This document shows positions 56,201-64,000 of a DNA stretch of 64,000 bases, one piece after another. Origin of the DNA: Dugong dugon (lineage: Eukaryota; Chordata; Mammalia; Sirenia; Dugongidae); contig CM057460.1 of NCBI GenBank assembly GCA_030035585.1, positions 131,548,714-131,612,713 of the forward strand. Reading direction: 5' to 3'. Under the pieces are notes generated by a model that did no database searches, was not told where the DNA came from, and worked only from the letters and a program-made list of their open reading frames with translations. The position numbers were made by a program, and so were the translations under genes. How positions within the stretch are numbered: position 1 is the stretch's first letter; each line of letters starts with the position of its first letter.

Positions 56201-57043
56201 ATTTGATTCTAGGAATTTTTTGATTCCGTCTCTTATTTCTTCTATTACTCAGTGATGTGTAAGCAGGGTATTATTCAGTTTCCATGTAGTTGATTTTTTT
56301 TTTTCCTTGCTCTTTCTAGGGTTAATTTCTACCTTGTTAGCTTTGTGGTCAGAGAAGATACTTTGAATGAGCTCAACGTTTTGATCTTGTTGAGGATTGC
56401 TCTGTGGCCTAAGATGTGGTCTATTCTGGAGAACGTTCCATGTGCTTTGGAAAAGAATGTGTAGTTTGCAGTGGTTGGATGGAGTGTTCTATATATGTCT
56501 ATGAGGTCAAGTTGGCTGATTGTGCCCTTTAGGTCTTCTGTATCTTTGCTGAGTTTCTTCTTAGTTGTTCAGTCCTTTACTGAGAGTGGTGTGTTGAAGT
56601 CTCCTACTATTATTGTGGAACTGTCAATTTCTCTTTTCAGTGTTGTTAGAGTTTTTTTTATGTATTTTGGAGCTCTGTCATTGGGTGCGTCGATGTTTAT
56701 TATGATTATGTCTACATGATGGATCGTCCCCTTAATCATTATATAGTGTCCTTCTTTGTCTTTTATGGTATTTTTCGTTTTAAAGTCTATTTCATCTGAG
56801 ATTAGAATTGCCACTCCTGCTCTTTTTTGGAAGTTTTTAGCTTGATATATTTTTTTCCAACCTTTGACTTTGACTTTGACTTTGTAAATTCTCATCTTTG
56901 TTTCTAAGGTGTGTCTTTTGTAGACAGTATATTGATGGGTCCTGTTTTCTTATCCATTCTGTCACTCTCTGTCTCTTTATGGGTGCATTGAGTCCATTTA
57001 CATTCAGTGTAATTATTGATAGATGTGAGTTTGTTGCTGTCAT
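53231..57043 (-). pseudogene. L1 ORF2 remnant (endonuclease, reverse transcriptase, C-terminal cysteine motif)
   Basis: ORF2p nicks target DNA and reverse-transcribes L1 RNA. The start at 57043 gives an endonuclease beginning TATNSHLSIITLNVNGLNAP. The usual QETHL block reads QKTHL, so a catalytic glutamate has become lysine (codon at about 56917-56915). Then VGDFNTPLS (about 56590) and DHILGHRA-like regions follow. The reverse transcriptase shows [16 protein letters not shown] and [14 protein letters not shown] (55744-55388) and an intact FADD box at 54932-54921. The C terminus keeps [19 protein letters not shown], the C-x3-C-x7-H-x4-C motif, near 53600-53660. Repeated frameshifts and stops, for example after 56569, 55388 and 53508, make it non-functional. 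Confidence 0.93.
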
Positions 57044-57475
57044 TTTGTAGTGGTTTTTTTTTTTTTTTTGTGGTGCTAACGTTTTCTTTGTTCTTCTTAC
57101 TCTCCTGTGCTGAGTTACTTTTGTTTCTGAATTTTTTTTTTCATTTCTTTTGTTTTTGTAGGTTTTGTTTTTGCTGAGACTTTATGTTTTTCCTCTTTTT
57201 TTCATTAGTATGTTTGTTAACTTTCTTTGTGGTTACCATGAATTTTACCCTTATCTTTCTAAGTTTGAAGCAGTCTACCATTACTTGGTATCACCTTGCC
57301 TTCCTCTCCATTAGAAGGTTCTATACCTATGCCGTTTATTGCCACTTTTATTGTTTTGATGTTGTTTTTATTTATTGATTAACTGCTCTGATTCCCTGTT
57401 GTATTTCTTTTGCTTTTGTATAGTCCTCGAGAGTTCAGTTCCTAGATTGGTATCTGGATCGTACGATCCTGCGTC
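57044..57475 (-). other. L1 inter-ORF spacer, 432 bp
   Basis: AT-rich stretch with T-runs on the plus strand between the ORF1 stop (57478-57476) and the ORF2 start. No ORF. It is much longer than the spacer of primate or mouse L1s. Confidence 0.7.
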
Positions 57476-58525
57476 CTACGTTCTGCCTGTGAGCTGAAGC
57501 TGTTTGTCCTCAGATTGAAGAACTCCCTTTAATAATGCTTGTAAGTTTGGTTTGACTTTTACATATTCCCTTAGTTTCTGTTTATCTGGAAATGACCTAA
57601 TTTCACCATCAAATTTGAACGAGAGTTTTGCAGGATATATTTTTCTTGGCTGACAATTTTTTCTTTCAAGATTTTGTATATGTCATCCCATTGCCTTCTT
57701 GCCTGCATGGCTTCTGTCTAATAATCTGAGCTTTGTCTTATTGTTTCTCCTCTGTATGTGACTTCTTGTTTTTCACAAGCTGTTCTCAGGAGTCTTTGTT
57801 TGTCTTTGATTTTGGCGAGTGTGAATATGATATGCCTTGGTGATTTTCTTTTGGGGTCTCTTCTATATGGGGTTCGTTGAGCTTCTTAACTGGCCAGCTT
57901 TTCATCTTTCATGATATTGGGGAAGTTTTCTGTCAGCAGTTCTTCCATGATCCTCTTTGTGTTTTCTGTTTTCTCCCCCTTTTCTGGAATTCCAATCACT
58001 TGCAAAATTTTTGCTCTTAATTGTGTCCCACATAACTCTCAGGGTATCTTCATTTTTCTTTATTCTTTTTTCTGAGTTTTCCTCAAACAGAATTGTATCC
58101 ATGTGTTTGTCTTCAATTCCAGTGATTCTGTGTTCCACCGTTTCAAATCTGTTTCTCAGTCCTTCTGTGACACCGTCCATTTCTGTAATCTTGTTGTTTA
58201 TCTTTTGGATTTCTAATTGTTGTTTTTTTATAATTTCTAGTTGTGAATTTATTTTGGCATTTCATTCCTGCATTATTTCCCTGAATTCTTGCAATTTTTT
58301 GTCTGTATTTTCCAAGAATTTGTCTATTTTTTCCTCATGTTTGTCAGCTTTTTGCCTCAGTTCTTGGATAATGCTGAGTGTTAGAGATTTGAATTCCGTA
58401 TCAGGTAGTTCTAGTGCATTTTCTTACACAGGAGAGTCATCTGGTGTTTTATTTTGGATGCCTACTGAAACCATCTTCTCCTATTTTTGTAAATGTTTTG
58501 ATATTGTCTGTTGTTTTCGGTGCAT
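57476..58525 (-). pseudogene. L1 ORF1 remnant
   Basis: Homologous over its length to the open ORF1 at 1-896, with the ATG at 58525-58523. Stops interrupt it at 58481-58483, 58424-58426 and 58262-58264 (plus coordinates), and an extra A near 58005 shifts the frame within the RRM-like domain. The coiled coil (FETVEHR) and the C-terminal end (SFPDKQKLREYVKVKPNLQA) remain readable, giving an ancestral length near 349 residues. Confidence 0.92.
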
Positions 58526-60131
58526 TCAGTAGTCATTTTTCTCATTTATTGATTGTAGATTTGTTTGTTTCATCCATTTTTTTAAAAAAAATTTGACTAT
58601 GTCTGAGCAGGCAGACTGTGAGTTCTTTGTTGTTTGATCTTCTGTAGGCACAATACTTTTCTCCTCCTTCTCCAACTGGCAGGGTCATTCACTCAGATAA
58701 GTTATGGCAGCGTAGGTCTAGCTGAAGAGGAGTTACTAGGATGAGTTTTTTGTGGCACTTACTACAGCCACCAGAGCAGGTCGGTAATCAGTGTAGGGCA
58801 GGTTCCAGTAGGCCGTGCCTGTGCTTCTTGGTGGTGTGATGTCAAGCACACTGTGCAGGTAGGCAGGATGCAGCGGGGAGATTGTTATGTGTGGAGCTAA
58901 GACAGATATGGAAGAGAGGAGAGAGGAACAGGAGCCAAAAACATACAAACAAATAAAAAAGAATGCTAGCGGAGCTTGCCATTGAATTGGAGAGATGAGA
59001 GACTTGAAATGGAGAAAAACAGAAAGGAGAAGAGGAAGAAAAGAAAAGAAATAATAAATAAAAATCAGAAAGGTTAAAGAACCACAAAGTTCCCAGGGAT
59101 CCCACCGGTGCAGCTATGAGGTCTGGGGAAGTCACTCTCAGGTGTTGCAGTACAGCCTAGCTAGAAGGCAAAGAGGTATACAATGCCAGGTATTCAGGGA
59201 GCAGAAAGAGAAAGACGATATAGACAGACCAGAAACTGAGCAATGAAGAAAGACAAAAAGGGAAAAAGAGGGAAAATAAAAAAAAAAAAAAAAATTAAAA
59301 AAAAAAAAAGAACAAGAAAGTCCCCCAAAAAAACAGAAAAAAAAAACTAACGAAAAAAGAAATGCTCTCCAGGATCCCTCTGCATGTCTGTGGAAGCCGA
59401 AGGGGAGTCTCCTTGCCACCCAGCTCCGCCTGGCCAGAAAGGGCTCCCAAGTCAACAAAAGCAAAAGAAAACAAACAAACATTTCAAAGCAAATGAACGA
59501 ACAAAAGCCCCGGGATCCCACCAGCGCTTAGCCCAGACCGGGAAGCAGCCCCTCAGGAAGAAGCAAAGATGGCACATGCAGCCAGGTACTCGAGTGAAAG
59601 GAGGGGGAGGTGGCGAAAGGCAAGGAAGAAATCAAAAGAAGCAGAAAAAAGCAACACCAGCAGCCAACAAATGGCTCTCAGAGAGCCGCCTGTTCGGGTG
59701 TGTGGAATCCAACAGGCAGTGTTTCCTGGTCAAGAGATTGTGGCTGCGGGAAGCAGAGGAGGCCGAGTCGGGGAGAAGAGGGGTGGGTGGTGGGAAAGCA
59801 TATATTGCAAATTACCGGTTGTTTTGTCTCCCACTGGACACTCCGTGAAGCTGCTTTCTTGTACCCCCTGTTTGCTGGTCTCCGATAGGAGTCCAAGATG
59901 GCGGATCCATGCTGTGTTAGCTGGTAGCAGACCTTTGCATTAATTTCTCCTCGCTCTCCTTTCTCTGTAAGTTTTCTCACTCCATTTGGTGCTTGGCTGA
60001 GTTCTTTATCTCTTCATTTGATGTTTTAGGGTTTCAGGATTGTTGTATTCTCTGTTCGGCTTAGTTTTTCGGATCTTTGCTGTGGAGGGACGGTGTGGTG
60101 ATTCTGCCTACAGTGCCATTTTGCTGGAATA
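58526..60131 (-). promoter_or_regulatory. L1 5' UTR, long form
   Basis: About 1.6 kb, GC-richer than the genome around it. It carries the 914-bp block 58902-59815 that the copy at 1-1462 lacks. On the minus strand this block begins GTAATT and is preceded near its end by a long pyrimidine tract. A-runs at 59279-59345 break the block. Several open frames in this stretch on the plus strand have no recognisable domain and are taken as chance. Confidence 0.7.
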
Positions 60132-60383
60132 AAACACCATTAGTTTTATAAAAAATTTTCTGAAATTGTTTTTCATATAATACTTAATACAGTAATTAAA
60201 GAAAATCGATGATCTCTACAGTCCTATTATCAATTATAAAAGTTTGTAAAATTCATCAATGGAGATGGGACAAAATTTTAAACTGAGCACAAACTGCAAC
60301 TTGATGCTAGCTCATGGAAAATCCTTAGCTACTACAGAAAAATAATTTATTCCTTATTTTTTGACCTCTATGACCTTATTCAT

Positions 60384-60540
60384 GGAAACCCTGGTGGTAT
60401 AGTTTTTAAGTACTATGGCTGCTAACCAAAAGGTTGGCAGTTTGAATCTACCAGGTGTTCCTTGGAAACTCTATGGAGCAGTTCTCCTCTGCCCTATAGG
60501 GTCGCTGTGAGCTGCAATCAACTCGATGGCAATGGGTTTT
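60384..60540 (+). mobile_element. AfroSINE (short form), first of three in a row
   Basis: ggaaaccctggtggtatagt, aaccaaaaggttggcagttt, ccctatagggtcgctgtgag and ggcaatgggtttt. Confidence 0.93.
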
Positions 60541-60551
60541 ATGACTATACT

Positions 60552-60722
60552 GGGAAACCCTGATGGCATAGTGGTTAAGAGCTACAGCTGCTAAACAAAA
60601 GATCATCAGGTCAAATCCACCAGGCACTCCTTGGAAACTCTACGGGGCAGAAACTCTACTCTGTCCTATAGGGTTGCTATGAGTCAGAATTGACTCCACA
60701 GCAATGGGTTTCAGTTTTGTTG
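60552..60722 (+). mobile_element. AfroSINE (short form), second of three
   Basis: gggaaaccctgatggcatag, ggtcaaatccaccaggcact, gggttgctatgagtcagaat and gcaatgggtttcag. Flanked by tatgactatactg (60540-60552) and tatgactgtattg (60724-60736), a duplication with two mismatches. Confidence 0.93.
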
Positions 60723-60737
60723 GTATGACTGTATTGA

Positions 60738-60940
60738 GGAGCCCTGGTAGTATAATGATTAAGTGCTCAGCTATTAACCTAAAGGCTGGAAGTTTGAACC
60801 TACCCAGTGGCTCTGGGAGAAAGACCAGGCAATCTACTTCCATAACAGTTACAGCCTAGAAAACCCTATAGGGCAGTTACAGTCTGTCACATGGGGTCAC
60901 TATGAGTTGAAATTAGCTTAAGGGCACCTAACAACAACAG
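60738..60940 (+). mobile_element. AfroSINE (long form), third of three
   Basis: ggagccctggtagtataatg, tctgggagaaagaccaggca, cataacagttacagcctaga and gtcactatgagttgaaatta followed by cacctaacaacaacag. Carries the extra middle block of the long subtype. Confidence 0.93.
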
Positions 60941-63900
60941 CTCGGCTATATTAGAAACCAAGAAGCAATTCCTTGAGTAACTGGCCAAACCAAAGTAAAA
61001 TTAGGAGCCCATATGCCTAGAAGACAGGCCCTTTTTCTGAAATTATTTCCATTTGTTCCCCCACAATCATCAGAGGCCTGTAGGATTCACAGACTAGTAA
61101 CAGGACATCTCAAATACATGAAAAAAAAATGCAAAATTATGTATATGTGTTTGCATGTGTGTGTATTAATGTCTGGAATAAGGCCTAGAAACATATCAGT
61201 CACTAAACTATTGACCAAGGTTACCTCCCATAAGTGAACTTAAATTAGAGGTGGTAGATAGAGGGAAATATGTATACATTATTTACTAGTGTAAATAAAA
61301 ATAAAATATAAGAAAGTATGACATAGTTGTGAGATGCTCAAAATCATTTGTAATTGAGTAGCTTGCATATTCTTAGAACATTGTAAATGTAAATGAGTTA
61401 GGAGAATTAATGAGAAAGACTGAGGTGTAGTGTCCCTGAAGCTGAATTTTTTTTTGTTAGAAATCGTAGAAATAGCATTAAGTCTGCTGTTTTATTAGTT
61501 TTGGGAAACTTAGCAGGGTGACTTCTTTAGAATGATATCTAATCACAGGTTAGTAGCAAGAGAGAATGCACGTGTTTGTGTTTATACAGTAACAATAACA
61601 ATAACTGGAAAATGTTTCCATTAGCTTTATTTTCCCAAATAATTAAACTCATCCCCTCAATCCTTTACCATGGTTTACCTCATTTAAATTCATAAATGTT
61701 CACCTGCTAAAATGTGGAGATTAACTGACATCTCAGTTATAGACACTAATAAATATTTTAGGAAATGGAAACAGTAACACATTTAAAGGCTAAATGAATT
61801 TTATTAGTAAAATCTTGTCATTCTCTAAAAATACCATTTTATTTGAAACAATGTGAATTTTAAGTGTGACACAACTAGCATACACTGTGGATTGTCATAT
61901 GTCTTCAATTTTTAAAAAATATCTTATTTTTTCCTTTGCTTATTTTTAAATTAGATTTGATTTTATGGTATATTAGAAATATCTTTTTTTCGTGTATCTT
62001 CATAAATAGCTACATCTGATTGTATTTGTCTTCTAAGAAGTAAGTCCTCCACCACTAAAGCAAAGTGGAGAGTCAAAGCGATGATCTGTGTAATTGAGGT
62101 AACAGTAGATATAGTTTGATGACTAACCTGAGTGGAAGTTTTGCCACTGGAATTAGGTAGGTTTACTTTCTATGTCCTCAAAATATCTCATACATTCTAG
62201 GTGATCCATTAAAGAGTTACAGCCCTAAGCACAACAGAGCTAGTATTATCTATCTCAAGGACATAGCTTGTAGGTGTGAGTCACCATCACAATCGATTGA
62301 TAAATACAAGGCATGAAAAACATTTTGTAGCACTTACATGTTTTTGTGTGTATCTGAGTTATTGTTGGATTTTCTGTCTTCCACCCCTGTCCATAAGCTC
62401 CCTGAAAGCAGGGAATGTACCTGATTTTGTTCTCCATTACCTCTCTAAGCTTGACACAGGCCAGGCTCTCAGTAAGTATTTGGCAAATTAATGAAATGAA
62501 GGATTCAGTATTGTGTATCAATTATTTGGTGATAATTAAGATTCAGAAAATAATATTCCTGCCAAATTCCAGGTTGCTGCATCCTTCTGACTATGCCTTA
62601 TTTTTCTTTTAGTAGTTGTCATTCATTAATTATTCCTCTGTTTAGAATCTGTTTCTGCAACTAGAAAGTAAATGTTATGAAGTCAAGAACTCGGTCTTTC
62701 TATTCTCTAGTATATCCCAGTCAAAACATGCTGATAAGAAACAGTATTGTGAAAGAGTGAATAAATGAGGGATTGAAAACACCTCAGCCACAGTAAGGCA
62801 CAAGTAGGATTGATCCATATAAGTTCTCCTTCATTTCTAGTTTGTTTGCTTACTAACCGAAACTTAGTGATTAGACATAATTGAAAGAGATCATTAGTTT
62901 TTCTAATATTGATTGATTGATTCGTTCATTCACTCAAAACTGGGTCTGGTAAATAGTAAAATAGCAAACACTTTGGATATGGTTCCTGGTCTCCTGGAAG
63001 TGTTCTATTAAATATTCATGTTTAAGAATCAGTTGTTTTAGAGTTGGGACCACTGAATAAGCCAAAATATTTTAGCTGCCAAATAAATTAAACAAGTGGT
63101 TTATTGGTTTAACGTTGTTCTCTCTGGAGTAACAGAACATTTTGACCACAATTTTATTTGAAACAACTGATACTACAGTGTAATAGGACAAGAATGAACA
63201 ATATTTAGTTTGTCTTCTATTTATTCTACCATATGTAAAACCACAACTGATCAGGTATAGTTCAAACAGTTCAGGGATGGATTTTGCTGTCATTGTGTTA
63301 CTGACTTGTGTTGCTGATTTGTAGTATACACAAATACCCAATTTCATCAGGAAATTGACCATCATGTGTGCTATTATAGATCTGTTCCAAGCTAGGCCAC
63401 ATGCAATTTTTTTCCTTTGTATATCATGGCTTCTGATGTGGAAAGATAAATTAAAATCTCCAAATATTAATCAGATTGAAAGTATATAAAAACTTGTAAT
63501 TGTATCAAACAATTTTGACCACAGTTTTCATTTGAACCAATTGGATACTACTAAGTAACATGATAAGAGTAAATATTTAGTTTCACTTTTATTTATGCAA
63601 TCACATATAAAACCAATATTTTGGCAAGTGCAATACCATTTAAGCAGAAATATATAAAAGACTTGAGAGCAGAGTACAGATTTAAAAAAAAAAATCACAA
63701 CACTAGGCATAAACACCTGGAAATCAGTCACTGTGAAAGAAGTCTGGTAGTAAGAAAAATTGCATTAACTGTGGTATTTTAGTATGATAGCAAAAACAAA
63801 ATGACTGTCATTTCAGAACTGGACATCACAATGTAACAGGATGTTGAAGAGGGCTTATCTTTTTGCCAGAACTGGTGACTAATACACAAAATTGAGGACA

Positions 63901-64000
63901 AAAAGCCACCAAGTTCATCACATTCTAGAGAGGTGTTACGAAGCAAAGGCCAGATTGGCTGTTCTATGCCCCAACATCATTCTTTGCCTCCTGCCATCCC
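60941..64000. other. Low-repeat sequence with two L2 ends and a diverged duplication
   Basis: L2 3' ends lie at about 62393-62500 (ctccctgaaagcagggaatg ... cagtaagtatttggcaaatt) and 62660-62775. A stretch of about 112 bp at 63133-63245 has a diverged copy at 63509-63620. No host exon was recognised; the short open frames are AT-rich and without domains. Confidence 0.5.

Larger units (their letters stand above)
52056..60131 (-). mobile_element. Full-length L1 LINE, about 8.1 kb, decayed
   Basis: Read on the minus strand: 5' UTR 60131-58526, ORF1 58525-57476, spacer, ORF2 57043-53231, 3' UTR 53230-52056 with a (tttg)n-like tail. The flanks aaacaccattggttt (52041-52055) and aaacaccattagttt (60132-60146) differ at one base and form a 15-bp target-site duplication, so the element is complete. 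Both ORFs carry multiple inactivating changes. Confidence 0.95.

Noticed and set aside
55626-56255. 209-codon plus-strand open frame, the longest in the window
   Set aside because: It is the antisense of L1 ORF2; the minus strand carries the reverse transcriptase and endonuclease motifs.
57957-58532. 191-codon plus-strand open frame rich in Ser, Phe and Leu
   Set aside because: Antisense shadow of the L1 ORF1 coiled coil; the same shadow appears at 478-903 opposite the intact ORF1.
59384-59848. 154-codon plus-strand frame and overlapping frames of 92 to 124 codons
   Set aside because: They lie in the GC-rich 5' UTR of the L1, contain A-run-encoded lysine stretches and have no recognisable domain.
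60384-60940. Regularly spaced repeats considered as a CRISPR-like array
   Set aside because: The units are 160-200-bp SINEs with their own target duplications, in a mammalian genome.

Overview
The window is a gene-poor stretch of a mammalian genome made mostly of transposable elements. The lineage markers point to an afrotherian, most likely an elephant or close relative. They are about twenty copies of a tRNA-headed SINE whose 3' end (tatagggtcgctatgagtcg-like, then ggcaatgggtttggttt-like) matches the AfroSINE family, several RTE-clade (BovB-like) LINEs whose 3' end resembles those SINE tails, and a mammalian L1 lineage with both ORFs. Ancient eutherian repeats (MIR, L2, MER5A, MLT-type LTRs, Tigger-like elements) lie underneath. 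I find no complete host protein-coding gene, rRNA, functional tRNA or CRISPR array. The species call is inference; the repeat assignments rest on recognition of family hallmarks without a database search.

Layout. 1-1462: 5' end of a minus-strand L1 with an open ORF1 running off the left edge. 1.9-4.25 kb: plus-strand RTE relic split by a SINE. 4.8-10.3 kb: MaLR-type LTR, SINEs, MIR, a reverse MLT1-like LTR with a nested SINE, an L1M/HAL1-like relic and a Tigger-like transposon split by L1 3' ends. 10.7-11.0 kb: GC-richer relic with a possible piggyBac-like C-terminal motif. 13.4-15 kb: palindromic MITE and L1 3'-UTR pieces. 16.7-27 kb: LTRs, MIRs, SINEs and old repeats, including a head-to-head SINE pair at 25.65 kb. 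27.46-30.4 kb: nearly full-length minus-strand RTE relic. 31-37.6 kb: LTRs, SINEs, MER5A and low-repeat sequence, with one small unexplained ORF at 34.1 kb. 39.2-43.1 kb: decayed antisense L1M with insertions. 43.2-47.1 kb: a MaLR provirus nested inside one LTR and itself invaded by two others. 47.6-50.2 kb: two more LTR-like elements and an RTE 3' end. 51.2-51.9 kb: SINE and MITE. 52.06-60.13 kb: full-length but decayed minus-strand L1 of about 8.1 kb flanked by a target-site duplication. 60.4-60.9 kb: three SINEs in a row. 61-64 kb: low-repeat sequence with two L2 ends and a diverged duplication.

How the elements relate. The RTE LINEs are the expected mobilisers of the SINEs, because their 3' ends are alike, and one SINE has landed in an RTE reverse-transcriptase region. 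The two L1 copies with 5' ends are related, but the left one keeps ORF1 open for all 298 visible codons and lacks 914 bp of 5' UTR present in the right one. The most informative material is the insertion order given by nested target-site duplications, the palindromic MITE family and the L1 5'-UTR deletion. I saw no convincing new multi-gene system.
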